Shown piece by piece: positions 7,306 through 16,150 of a stretch of 64,000 bases of DNA (its first letter is position 1; each line of letters begins with the position of its first letter). A program made the translations under genes and the position numbers. The DNA is from an uncultured Oscillospiraceae bacterium (lineage in GTDB: Bacteria; Bacillota; Clostridia; Oscillospirales; Ruminococcaceae): positions 62,001-126,000 of the forward strand of contig UQMF01000006.1 of NCBI GenBank assembly GCA_900542145.1. The letters are read 5' to 3'. Under the pieces are notes generated by a model that was not told the origin of the DNA, searched no databases, and was given only the letters and a program-made list of their open reading frames with translations.

Positions 7306-10272
7306 ATGTATTGTGAAAACTGCGGCAAAAAGCTGATACGCGGATATCAGTTCTGCATGGAATGCGGAACGCCCGTACCGCCCGAAGCTGACGATGAAGA
7401 TCAGGGTCAGGAACAGGACGCTCAGCAGCCCGAAGCACAGCAGAGCTCCGAAATGCCCGGTATCCAGCCGCTTGGCGGCGACGAGGGCACTCTGGTATAC
7501 TGCCCCACCTGCGGCATGAGAATGCAGAAATCTACCGACCACTGCGAAAAGTGCGGCATGCGGCTCGCAGGAAACAGCCCGACAAACAGCGGCGTTCCGC
7601 TAGTGAACTCCGACCCTCTCGGTGGGGATTTCAGCGGTATTTCCGACAACGATATCGCACAGATAAACAGCTTTGTCAACAACAGCGGTTTCAGCGGCGG
7701 TATTGAATACAACAACGATGGCTTCAACAACGGCGGTATCGGATACAACGACCCCGGTATCGGCAGAGGATTCGGCGGAGGAAATCTCAGCAGCGAAATT
7801 GAGGCTCTGAATCAGCAGTTCGCCAATCTGAATTCCACCGCCAGCGACATGCCTGCAATAAGCGCCCCTGTGCGCCAGCCCGACCCGGAGCCTGCTCCTG
7901 CGCCGGCTGTTCCCGAGCCGGAGCCTTTCTCACGCCGCGTGGACAATTTCTCGATGGAAGCCGGAATGCCTGAAACACAGTTCCTTTCCGAAAGCGGACT
8001 GCCGGTCATCAACGGCGGCGAGATGTCCGAGCCGGAAGTTCCCGTTGAACTTGAACACCATCTTGACGACATCAATATAGATGTCCCTGCGCCAGCTCCG
8101 GAAATGCCAGTTTATAACGAGCCTGTTGCGGAAGCACCGGTTTATAACGAGCCTGTTGCGGAAGCACCGGTTTACAGCGAGCCTGTCGCGGAAGCGCCTG
8201 TTTACAACGAACCTGCTCCCGAAGTGCCCGTTTATAATGAGCCTGTTGCGGAAACCCCGGTTTACAGCGAGCCTGTTGCGGAAACTCCCGTTTACAGCGA
8301 GCCTGCTCCCGAAGCTCCGGTTTACAGCGAGCCTGTTCCCGAAACCCCGGTTTACAACGAGCCTGTTCCCGAAACTCCGGTTTACAGCGAACCTGTTCCC
8401 GAAACCCCGGTTTACAACGAGCCTGTTGCGGAAGCACCGGTTTACAACGAGCCTGTTGCGGAAACTCCGGTTTACAGCGAACCTGTTGCGGAAACTCCGG
8501 TTTACAGCGAACCTGTTGCGGAAACCCCGGTTTACAGCGAGCCTGTTCCCGAAGCTCCGGTTTACAGCGAGCCTGTTCCCGAAATGCCGATTTATAATCA
8601 GCCGGCTGACAATATTCCCACTTCTGAGGACGATATGTCCACGGTTCTGCTTCCGCAGCACAACGAGCCTGCTCCGGACTACGACCGCACAGTAAGACTC
8701 CACAGGGATCCTAACGACAATCCTGCCAGCGAGGACAGCGCGCCTGCTTCCGGAAACGAGGACGGCGGAGTTGATCTCGGCAAGCTGGTATACTGCCGCA
8801 ACTGCGGTCAGGATATGTACGAGAACGAGCCTGTCTGCAAGAACTGTGGTTCCCCCAACAAGTGGAACCAGAAGCCGCTGAAGCACTCCGTATCCGGCGC
8901 CAAGAATACTCAGCCAAAATCCGAGCCTAAAAAGGTGTTCGGCGTTATTCCGATCCCGGCGGTCATCGGCGGCGGTGTAGTCGTTGCCGGTATCATCGCG
9001 CTCATCGCGCTGACCTCCAATCCCGGCAAAAACGATGATAATATCGTACAGCCCAGCACTACCACGGCTTCCACTCCGGAGAGCACTGCTGCTCCCGAGG
9101 ACAACAGCGAGCCTGATATGAGCGAGTCCGCAGTGGATTCCACCACGACTGACCCCATCGATGAGCCTGTGGTTACAGAGCCGACCGTATCCCAGCCGGC
9201 AGTGACAGATCCCGTTGAAGTCAGCGATCCCGACGAGTCCTCCCAGACTGACGGAAACAGCAACCCCGGAATGCCGGACCATGCCGAGGCAACAACTCCG
9301 ACTTCCGTAACCAGCCACACCACCCAGTCGTCCTCGTCAAGACCCGGAACTCCGGCGGCGTCCTCTGCGACCACAAAACCTGTCACCACCAGACCGACGA
9401 CCGTTACCACAAGACCGACCACCGCAGTGCCGGCAGTCAGCAAGCCCAGCACCACCGTGTCCAATGAGGATAAGCAGCGTGCAAAAATGCTGGACGCATT
9501 CGAGGCTATTTCCGCGGAAGTCGGCAAGGTGCACGTTTACGCGCAGGCTACCATATCCGCACTGGACAACGGAAAGACCAGGACCTTCTACACCAGCGGA
9601 ATGACCAGCACGCTCTCCTCCGGCAAATCCAATGCTGCGAGCCTGCTGAAGGGCGCAAAGCCCAGCTCCGGTGAGCTTACTTCCGCATATTCCTCCCTCG
9701 AGAAGCTGTACGACCTGTATGTGGAATACTACAACTATGTCACCACTTCCACCGACGGCTCAGATACCTTCTCCACCAAGGAAACCAACAAGTGGTCCGC
9801 ATTCAACACCGCTGTGAAGAACACCTTCAACTACTCCAAGCTTCAGACAAAGAACCAGACCGACGCCGACAAGTCCCGTACATATGCGGACATCATGACG
9901 GACGCTTCCTCTGCGGCTTCCAACGCTGTCACCCAGTTCTCCTCCGTACAGACCGCCGTTGAAAAGCTCAAGAGCAGCAACTATGACGACGAGGTAATGG
10001 CGACTATCTACAACACCAAGACCTCCGCAATACTCAAGGCGGCTGGCTACGCGCAGATGGTCAACAACTACTACAGCGTGCTCAGCTCCGGAGTCCCGAA
10101 CTCCTACAGCAGCGCAAAGGCTGCGCTCTCCAATGCTTCGTCCGATATCGACGAGCTTCTGGGAGTATTCACGCTGGCTGGCTACAACGACCTGAGCGGA
10201 TTCAAGAAAAACGCTTCCGCTTCCATCAAGACAGTCAACGGCGACATCAGCGCGATCAACAAGGCACTCTGA
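7306..10272 (+). CDS. Large zinc-ribbon membrane protein with proline-rich decapeptide repeats
   Basis: The protein has 988 residues. Order of parts: zinc ribbons at about 3-20 and 66-83; a Gly/Asn-rich stretch (about 100-160); a Pro/Glu-rich region with about 16.5 copies of the decapeptide PVY(N/S)EPV(A/P)E(A/T) (268-433); a third zinc ribbon from 497; one transmembrane segment (about 544-569); a Thr/Ser/Pro-rich extracytoplasmic linker (about 575-720); and a C-terminal helical domain (about 725-988). The start at 7306 was chosen because GGGAGG lies ahead of it and the zinc ribbon begins at residue 3. The layout suggests a cytoplasmic metal-binding head, a repeat spacer and an extracytoplasmic helical domain. 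No function is known to me. Confidence 0.75.
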   Translation: MYCENCGKKLIRGYQFCMECGTPVPPEADDEDQGQEQDAQQPEAQQSSEMPGIQPLGGDEGTLVYCPTCGMRMQKSTDHCEKCGMRLAGNSPTNSGVPLVNSDPLGGDFSGISDNDIAQINSFVNNSGFSGGIEYNNDGFNNGGIGYNDPGIGRGFGGGNLSSEIEALNQQFANLNSTASDMPAISAPVRQPDPEPAPAPAVPEPEPFSRRVDNFSMEAGMPETQFLSESGLPVINGGEMSEPEVPVELEHHLDDINIDVPAPAPEMPVYNEPVAEAPVYNEPVAEAPVYSEPVAEAPVYNEPAPEVPVYNEPVAETPVYSEPVAETPVYSEPAPEAPVYSEPVPETPVYNEPVPETPVYSEPVPETPVYNEPVAEAPVYNEPVAETPVYSEPVAETPVYSEPVAETPVYSEPVPEAPVYSEPVPEMPIYNQPADNIPTSEDDMSTVLLPQHNEPAPDYDRTVRLHRDPNDNPASEDSAPASGNEDGGVDLGKLVYCRNCGQDMYENEPVCKNCGSPNKWNQKPLKHSVSGAKNTQPKSEPKKVFGVIPIPAVIGGGVVVAGIIALIALTSNPGKNDDNIVQPSTTTASTPESTAAPEDNSEPDMSESAVDSTTTDPIDEPVVTEPTVSQPAVTDPVEVSDPDESSQTDGNSNPGMPDHAEATTPTSVTSHTTQSSSSRPGTPAASSATTKPVTTRPTTVTTRPTTAVPAVSKPSTTVSNEDKQRAKMLDAFEAISAEVGKVHVYAQATISALDNGKTRTFYTSGMTSTLSSGKSNAASLLKGAKPSSGELTSAYSSLEKLYDLYVEYYNYVTTSTDGSDTFSTKETNKWSAFNTAVKNTFNYSKLQTKNQTDADKSRTYADIMTDASSAASNAVTQFSSVQTAVEKLKSSNYDDEVMATIYNTKTSAILKAAGYAQMVNNYYSVLSSGVPNSYSSAKAALSNASSDIDELLGVFTLAGYNDLSGFKKNASASIKTVNGDISAINKAL
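8107..8604 (+). repeat. In-frame 30-bp tandem repeat, about 16.5 units
   Basis: Each unit is close to CCGGTTTACAGCGAGCCTGT plus ten further bases and encodes a decapeptide PVYxEPVxEx. Units differ mainly by AGC/AAC (Ser/Asn) and GCG/CCC (Ala/Pro) swaps. Because 30 is a multiple of three, changes in copy number keep the frame. Confidence 0.95.
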
Positions 10273-10297
10273 TATTCCCGGTCATACGCTAACTAAT

Positions 10298-10326
10298 AAG
10301 GACGCTTTTCATTGAAAGGCGTCCTT
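10298..10326 (+). terminator. Probable terminator hairpin
   Basis: AAGGACGC and GCGTCCTT pair (10298-10305 with 10319-10326), with a further TTTTC/GAAAG inner stem. The T-tail is weak. It lies 25 bases after the zinc-ribbon gene stop. Confidence 0.6.
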
Positions 10327-10401
10327 CAGTTTATCGAAAGGTATACCGGCGTATCCGAACTTTTGGTACAGAATCACAGAATTTACGGAGGATATGCTCT
10401 T

Positions 10402-10452
10402 ATGTTTGAAACAGACCCGGAATATCAACTTTGCTCATTACACGAACTTTAA
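10402..10452 (+). CDS. Possible 16-residue small ORF
   Basis: GGAGG at 10387-10391 is followed ten bases later by ATG and a 16-codon frame (MFETDPEYQLCSLHEL) whose stop runs directly into the next hairpin. It lies between two terminator-like structures with no clear promoter, so it may be chance or a decayed gene. Confidence 0.2.
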   Translation: MFETDPEYQLCSLHEL

Positions 10453-10478
10453 GGGGGAAGCGCTAAGGCGCTTCCCCC
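10453..10478. terminator. Strong GC hairpin between convergent genes
   Basis: GGGGGAAGCGC and GCGCTTCCCCC form a stem with a four-base loop. T-runs on both sides are short. It probably ends transcription from the minus-strand purB-to-10516 operon. Confidence 0.5.
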
Positions 10479-10515
10479 ATAAGTGTGTCGATAGAGATTC
10501 TGTGTAGACAAATAT

Positions 10516-11799
10516 TTAGTTATTGGCGTCCAGCATTGAAAGAATGATCCCTGCCGCCCCGAATCGGACAAAGAAGTAATTCAGCCGCTGCTTCGTTTCA
10601 TCGGACTGCACTATCCTGTCCGTATAGGATAACATCTGGTAAAGCATGAAGAACATAACCCGGGCGGCGATATCCTCGCCAAGCGCGAAATAATCCGGCA
10701 GATGATCTGCGGCGGCGGCAAGATTCATCGCGTGCTCCTTCACCGTCGGAGGAAGCTGCGCGGAGCCGATGTCCAGCGTGGAATACACCTCGGAAGCCTG
10801 CACAAGCTGCTCCCTCACTGCGGAATCCACCTGCTCCATGGTCAGCCGACCCTCCTCGCAGAGTTCCCGTATGCGGCGGCTCGCCTTTATGTAGATATCC
10901 TGGCTGTCCGGCTCGTGTGTGAGCTTCGGCGCGGCTGCCTGCGGCTGCGGAGGAACCACGGGCTCCTGCGGTGCGGATTCCGCGGCCGGCGACGGTGCCG
11001 GGATATCCGGCTCCGGTGATTCCGGCTCGGGGACTGCGGCAGGCTCCTCCGGCATGGAGTTGATCTCCGCAATGGAATCCAGCAGATAGCTCATCGCCTC
11101 GTCCCGGGTCATGTCCTCAAGGGATTCCGGCTCGGAATCCACTTTCTCAGGCTCCGCCGGGACTGACGGCTGCTTTCCGCTCAGCCACTGTATCTTCTCC
11201 TCGGTGATCGCTATCGGGGAAGCCGGTATTTCCGACATAGCCGCTTTCTTGGCGGCTGCTATCTCCTGCACCGCAGCGACCGCTGCCACGGTCACCGGAG
11301 GAATACTCTCCGGCTTTTCCGGCTCGGATTCCTCCACCGGCGGCGCGTCCTCCGGGAATACATCGCCGGAATAGTAGCTGAGCGCTTCCGCGGTCAGCCG
11401 GGATTCCAACGCCGCCCGGTCCTGCTCCTTCATGGCGTTGCTCATACGGCAGATGGTGTTTATCAGCTGCCGCAGGAAAAACTTGTTCAGTCCGCAGTCG
11501 GATATGCGTATGCTGCCTGCCGGGGAGGCTATTACCAGCTCGTCCTCGAACGGAGTTTCGTAGCTGGGCAGTATCTCCGTAACGCGGATATCGCGGTAGT
11601 ATATCTGCCGGGCGTCTGCGCCGAGCCTTATCATCATTCTGTCGATAAGGAACGCAATACCGCGGCTGCCGTCGCCGTCCGCCGAAAGATCAATAACGCC
11701 GACGGTTTCCTCGGGGGGCGCAAAGGTACAGTAGCGTGTATCCCTGCTGTTCAGCGTTATCTTTCCGCGGAAGTCATTAACTGCGTCACACAGCGTCAA
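10516..11799 (-). CDS. Hypothetical protein with acidic proline-rich linker
   Basis: The protein has 427 residues. An N-terminal globular part (about 1-150) rich in beta strands opens MTLCDAVNDFRGKITLN. A Pro/Glu/Ala-rich low-complexity linker spans about 165-290, and a helical C-terminal domain about 300-427. There is no signal peptide or transmembrane segment. It starts at a TTG that overlaps the pncB stop in the four bases TTGA, so its translation is probably coupled to pncB. I recognise no family. Placement at the end of an operon with relA/spoT, recJ and purB gives no clear hint of function. Confidence 0.6.
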   Translation of the reverse strand: MTLCDAVNDFRGKITLNSRDTRYCTFAPPEETVGVIDLSADGDGSRGIAFLIDRMMIRLGADARQIYYRDIRVTEILPSYETPFEDELVIASPAGSIRISDCGLNKFFLRQLINTICRMSNAMKEQDRAALESRLTAEALSYYSGDVFPEDAPPVEESEPEKPESIPPVTVAAVAAVQEIAAAKKAAMSEIPASPIAITEEKIQWLSGKQPSVPAEPEKVDSEPESLEDMTRDEAMSYLLDSIAEINSMPEEPAAVPEPESPEPDIPAPSPAAESAPQEPVVPPQPQAAAPKLTHEPDSQDIYIKASRRIRELCEEGRLTMEQVDSAVREQLVQASEVYSTLDIGSAQLPPTVKEHAMNLAAAADHLPDYFALGEDIAARVMFFMLYQMLSYTDRIVQSDETKQRLNYFFVRFGAAGIILSMLDANN

Positions 11800-13250
11800 T
11801 TGCTCTCACCCCTGCCCTCACTGTCAAGAAGGATGTGCTTGATATCCCACAGCCTGCGCGACAGGTCAACGTAGTAGTTATGCGGATTCTCAAATCGCAG
11901 AACCTCACTCCACATTGTGTCGAGCTGCTCCGCGCAGTACCGCTTTATCTCCTCAAGCGACGGCTTATTGTAAACCAGTTCTCCGCCGCGGAATATCGGC
12001 ACCTGAAGCTCCCGGGCAGTGAAATCCGTGAGCTTTTTCTTCTTCCAGGTGAAGTCCGGGTCGAATATCGTCAGCGGCTTCGTATCGTCGACAGTTTCAT
12101 CAAAAACGCATATCTGGTCGGCGATAGCCTTTCCGGTCTGACGGCTGTAAAGGCGGTAAAGCTTCTTGAAGTGCGGATTCGTGATCTTCGACACATTCTC
12201 GGATATCTTTATCTTCGGGGTGATAACGCCGTTCTCCTCCACCGCCGCAAGCTTGTAGACTCCGCCGAACACCGGCTCGCTGCTGGCGGTGATGAGCCGC
12301 TCGCCAACGCCGAAAAGATCGATCTTCGCGCCCTGGCGCAGCAAGTCGGTAATGATATGCTCGTCCAGGCTGTTGGAAGCCACGATCCTGCAATCCGGAT
12401 AGCCTGCCTCGTCCAGCATTTTGCGCGCTTCGATTGAAAGATATGCGATATCTCCGGAATCCAGCCGGATTCCACAGGGGCGCTTGCCCAGTGGCTTCAG
12501 CACGTTATCGAACGCCTTTATGGCATTCGGCACGCCGCTTTTCAGCACGTTATAGGTATCCACCAGCAAAGTGGAACTGTCGGGATAAGTCCGGCAGTAA
12601 CACTCGAACGCTTCCAGTTCGCTGTCGAACATCTGCACCCAGCTGTGCGCCATGGTCCCGGTCGCCGGAACCCCGTACAGTTCATCGGCGAGGACGCACG
12701 CCGTTCCGGCGCAGCCTCCGATATACGCAGCCCTCGCGCCGAGTACCGCGCCGCTGGCGCCCTGGGCGCGACGGGAGCCGAACTCAGATATCGCGCGCCC
12801 CTGCGCCGCCCGGACAATACGGTTTGCCTTCGTTGCAATAAGCGACTGGTGATTCACCAGAAGAAGCAGCATGGTTTCGACAAGCTGTGCCTGTATTGCC
12901 GGAGCACGGACTGTTATAAGCGGCTCCGCCGGGAACACCGGGGTGCCCTCCGGAACTGCCCAGATGTCGCCGGTGAACTTGAAATCCCGGAGGTACTTGA
13001 GGAATCCCTCGTCAAAAATGCCCTTTCCGCGCAGATACTGTATATCCTCTTCAGAGAAGCGCAGTCCCTGGATATAGTTTATCACCTGCTCCAGTCCGGC
13101 GCAGATGGCGTAACCGCCGCCGTCCGGCACTCTGCGGAAAAACACGTCAAAATACGCGATACGATCCGCATGCTTTGTCCTGAAATACCCGTTGCCCATG
13201 GTCAGCTGATAAAAGTCGCACAGCATTGTGCAGTTCTGTTCGGTTATCAT
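11796..13250 (-). CDS. pncB: Nicotinate phosphoribosyltransferase
   Basis: This enzyme of the Preiss-Handler NAD salvage pathway makes nicotinate mononucleotide from nicotinate and PRPP with ATP. The 484 residues suit the long bacterial form. Visible motifs are the N-terminal MLCDFYQLTMGNGYF block (9-23), EFGSRRAQG (156-164), GTMAHSW (around 198-204, with a His likely to be the phosphorylated residue) and LDSGD (263-267). The start at 13250 is preceded by GGAGGG. The nicotinamidase-like gene at 23459 could supply the substrate. Confidence 0.94.
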   Translation of the reverse strand: MITEQNCTMLCDFYQLTMGNGYFRTKHADRIAYFDVFFRRVPDGGGYAICAGLEQVINYIQGLRFSEEDIQYLRGKGIFDEGFLKYLRDFKFTGDIWAVPEGTPVFPAEPLITVRAPAIQAQLVETMLLLLVNHQSLIATKANRIVRAAQGRAISEFGSRRAQGASGAVLGARAAYIGGCAGTACVLADELYGVPATGTMAHSWVQMFDSELEAFECYCRTYPDSSTLLVDTYNVLKSGVPNAIKAFDNVLKPLGKRPCGIRLDSGDIAYLSIEARKMLDEAGYPDCRIVASNSLDEHIITDLLRQGAKIDLFGVGERLITASSEPVFGGVYKLAAVEENGVITPKIKISENVSKITNPHFKKLYRLYSRQTGKAIADQICVFDETVDDTKPLTIFDPDFTWKKKKLTDFTARELQVPIFRGGELVYNKPSLEEIKRYCAEQLDTMWSEVLRFENPHNYYVDLSRRLWDIKHILLDSEGRGESN

Positions 13251-13270
13251 ATCTGCGCCCTCCGTTGAAT

Positions 13271-13906
13271 TCAGTCTGCGTATCTTGCGATGTACGGGTT
13301 GTTCTCCCGTTCGTAGTCAAGCGTAGTGGTGCTGCCGTGCCCGGGATATATCTTGTAGTCCCCGGGCAGCTTCGCTATTTTCTCCAGGCTGTCCAGCATG
13401 TCCCGGGTGCTGCCGGAATATCCGTCAGTCCTCCCAACGCCCATCAGGAACACCACGTCGCCGCAGAATATAACCTGCTCGCCGTCGTTGTCCAGGAACA
13501 GCAGGCAGCTTCCTGCGGTATGCCCGGGAGCCGCCATAACGCGGAATTTCAGCCCTTCTGCGGTGAACTCCTCCCCGTCGGAATACAGCTTATCCGGCTT
13601 TATTCCGCGGAACTCCACCGGCATGAAATCCGCCCAGCACTTTTCCGCGCTGGAATACATCGGCTCGTCCGGGGCGCTCGCCAGTATCTTCGCGCCGGAA
13701 TGCTCCTGCAATACCGCAGCCCCGGCGAAGTGGTCATAGTGACCGTGGGTGATGATGATAGTGCCCAGCGTAAGTCCGTGGGTGTTCAGGAACATCTCCA
13801 CCTCGGTGACGGAAGCCGGGTCGATGACCACCGCCTGGGAATCCGCCCCGGGGACGATGTAGCAATTCGTCTGCAACGCCCCCAGCGGAAGCTGATATAT
13901 CTGCAT
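13271..13906 (-). CDS. MBL-fold metallohydrolase (glyoxalase II-like)
   Basis: The 211-residue protein has the beta-lactamase-fold zinc motif THGHYDH (His54, His56, Asp58, His59), a later APGHTAGS block, FCGDVVF (bridging Asp) and a C-terminal PGHGS. This set matches the small cytosolic YqgX/GloB-like hydrolases that open thioesters such as S-lactoyl thiols. The exact substrate is not readable from sequence. It starts with GGAGGT upstream, 12 bases after the relA/spoT stop, and is 20 bases ahead of pncB. Confidence 0.88.
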   Translation of the reverse strand: MQIYQLPLGALQTNCYIVPGADSQAVVIDPASVTEVEMFLNTHGLTLGTIIITHGHYDHFAGAAVLQEHSGAKILASAPDEPMYSSAEKCWADFMPVEFRGIKPDKLYSDGEEFTAEGLKFRVMAAPGHTAGSCLLFLDNDGEQVIFCGDVVFLMGVGRTDGYSGSTRDMLDSLEKIAKLPGDYKIYPGHGSTTTLDYERENNPYIARYAD

Positions 13907-13918
13907 ACTTTACCTCCG

Positions 13919-16111
13919 TTACTGCTTGCCGGTACGCTCCACCGAGATAACTCCGGGGATCTTCTGGAGTCTGCTCATGACATTGGAGAGCTGCTCCATT
14001 CCGGCTATCTCGACTGTCACGACCAGATTCATGTTGCCGTTCTTCAGATGGTGCGCGTTCATCTCGTGCAGCGGAATATGGTTCGTCGCTATCGCCGTGG
14101 TGATGTCCGCGAAGATGGTTATTCTGTTCTCGGCAATGACGTCGATGGTCGCACGGTATGTGGAATCGTCCACGCCTGCCCAGCTCGCCTTTATCCACCG
14201 GTCCTTGTTGTCGGGGTTGTCCATGTTGTTGATGACGTTTATGCAGTCCTGCTTGTGGATAGACACACCGAATCCGCGCGTAACGAAGCCGATTATCGGG
14301 TCGCCCGGCAGCGGATTGCAGCACTGTGCGAACTTCACCAGGCAGTTGTCCACGCCCTCGACGATGATTCCCTTGCGGCGGCTGCGGCGGTTGGTTTCGT
14401 TGATGGCTTCCTCGGGATCCGCCGACGCCTGCTGGACTGCCTGCTGTTCCTTATGGGTGCGCATCTGCTCTTCCTTGATGCGCTGTACTATCTTGGAAAG
14501 GGACACGCCGCCGTAGCCTATCGCGGCGTACAGGTCGTCAACGCTGCCCAGACGCTGGCGCTGCGCGGTGGATTGCAGCAGTTCCGGAGTGATGGCGATG
14601 TTGTTGCGCTTGAATTCACGCTCCAGATCGTCCTTACCGCGCTCGATGTTCTCCTCGCGGCACTCCTTCTTGAACCAGCTGCGGATCTTGCTCTTCGCCT
14701 CGGTGGTGCGTGCTATTTCGAGCCAGTTGCGGTTCGGTCCGTAGTTCGGCGAACCGGAGGTGAGTATCTCAACGATATCTCCGGTCTTTATCTGATAGTC
14801 GAAGCTGACCATTCTGCCGCCGACCTTTGCGCCGGTCATCTTGTTGCCAACCTGGGTGTGGATAGAATACGCAAAATCCAGCACGGTAGCGCCCACCGGC
14901 AGGGAAATAACGTCGCCCTTGGGGGTGAATGCGAACACCTCGTCCGGCGCGAGATCGGTCTTTATCGCGTCGGCAATCGCTTCAACATCGTCCGCCTCCT
15001 GCTGGCGCTCCAGAAGCTGGCGTATCCAGTCGAAGCGCTTTTCGCCGGTCACGTTTCCGGAAATACCAGCCTTGTACTTCCAGTGCGCCGCAACGCCGTA
15101 CTGCGCGGTGTTGTGCATTTCCACCGTGCGTATCTGCACCTCGAACGGTATCCCCTCGCGGCCTATGACCGTGGTGTGCAGGGACTGGTAGCGGTTTGGC
15201 TTCGGGGTCGCGATGTAATCCTTGAAGCGGTACGGGATAGGTCTGAACATGTCGTGGATTATACCCAGCACGTTGTAGCACTCAATAACGGACTGCACGA
15301 TAACGCGCACCGCATATATGTCGTATATCTCGTCGAAGCGCTTGTTCTTGACGTATACCTTCTTGTAGATACTGTATATGGACTTCACGCGCCCCTCGAT
15401 TATCGGCTCGGGCTTGATATCCGAAATACGCTCGCGGATACGCTGCTTTATGCTCTCGATGAACGCGTCGCGCTCCTCCTTGTGGAGGGCTATCTGCTCC
15501 TCTACCTCCTTACAGCCGTAGGGGTCGAGGTAGTGTATAGCGATGTCCTCCATCTCCTCCTTGACGTCGCTCATACCAAGGCGGTGGGCGATGGGGGCGT
15601 AGAAGTTCATCGTTTCAAGGGAGGTCTTGCGCTGCTTCTCCGGAGGCCTTGCCTCAAGGGTGCGCATATTGTGGAGCCTGTCCGCAAGCTTGATGATTAT
15701 CACGCGGATATCCTTGGACATAGCCATGAGTATCTTGCGGATATTCTCCGCCTGCTGTTCCTCCTTGGAAACCAGCGGCACCAGTCCTATCTTGGTAACG
15801 CCGTCCACCATCAGCGCAACATCTTCGCCGAATTTCTTACGCAGGTCGTCGAGGGTGACGTCCGTATCCTCCACGGTGTCGTGAAGAAGCGCCGCGCATA
15901 TGGTGTCGGTATCCATGCAATAATCCAGCAGGATAGCCGCCACCGCCAGCGGATGCGTGATATACGGGTCGCCGGAGGTGCGCTTCTGCCCCTCGTGTGC
16001 CTTTTCCGCGACCTTGTACGCCTGGGATATCTTTTCAAGGTCGTAGGGCTTCTCGCTCGCCTTTATCTTCTCCACCAGCTGGTCGAATGTCTTTACCGTA
16101 GAACCGGTCAT
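13919..16111 (-). CDS. relA: Bifunctional (p)ppGpp synthetase/hydrolase
   Basis: This is the long Rel/SpoT homologue that makes and degrades the stringent-response alarmone. The 730 residues contain an HD hydrolase domain with His53, His77-Asp78 and Glu81-Asp82 intact, a synthetase domain with the FDEIYDIYAVRV block and FEVQIRT, a TGS domain (FTPKGDVISLPVGATV), and a C-terminal ACT domain. Since both catalytic sets look intact, the protein is probably bifunctional. The ATG at 16111 was preferred to an upstream GTG at 16120 because AGGAG sits eight bases before it. Confidence 0.95.
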   Translation of the reverse strand: MTGSTVKTFDQLVEKIKASEKPYDLEKISQAYKVAEKAHEGQKRTSGDPYITHPLAVAAILLDYCMDTDTICAALLHDTVEDTDVTLDDLRKKFGEDVALMVDGVTKIGLVPLVSKEEQQAENIRKILMAMSKDIRVIIIKLADRLHNMRTLEARPPEKQRKTSLETMNFYAPIAHRLGMSDVKEEMEDIAIHYLDPYGCKEVEEQIALHKEERDAFIESIKQRIRERISDIKPEPIIEGRVKSIYSIYKKVYVKNKRFDEIYDIYAVRVIVQSVIECYNVLGIIHDMFRPIPYRFKDYIATPKPNRYQSLHTTVIGREGIPFEVQIRTVEMHNTAQYGVAAHWKYKAGISGNVTGEKRFDWIRQLLERQQEADDVEAIADAIKTDLAPDEVFAFTPKGDVISLPVGATVLDFAYSIHTQVGNKMTGAKVGGRMVSFDYQIKTGDIVEILTSGSPNYGPNRNWLEIARTTEAKSKIRSWFKKECREENIERGKDDLEREFKRNNIAITPELLQSTAQRQRLGSVDDLYAAIGYGGVSLSKIVQRIKEEQMRTHKEQQAVQQASADPEEAINETNRRSRRKGIIVEGVDNCLVKFAQCCNPLPGDPIIGFVTRGFGVSIHKQDCINVINNMDNPDNKDRWIKASWAGVDDSTYRATIDVIAENRITIFADITTAIATNHIPLHEMNAHHLKNGNMNLVVTVEIAGMEQLSNVMSRLQKIPGVISVERTGKQ

Positions 16112-16150
16112 ACAGTTCACTCCTAGTTTAAAATGAGTATTGCCTGTGTA

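Noticed and set aside
8107..8604. CRISPR-like or non-coding repeat
   Set aside because: The 30-bp period is in frame within a long gene and encodes a regular decapeptide.
7930..9318. A 462-codon open frame on the minus strand opposite the zinc-ribbon repeat protein
   Set aside because: It is produced by the 30-bp repeats and GC-rich codons of the plus-strand gene; its protein is a monotonous FRNRxAVNR repeat, and no ribosome binding site precedes it.
13226..16126. A 966-codon open frame opposite relA/spoT
   Set aside because: The minus strand encodes complete Rel and MBL proteins with catalytic motifs; the plus-strand reading is a shadow.
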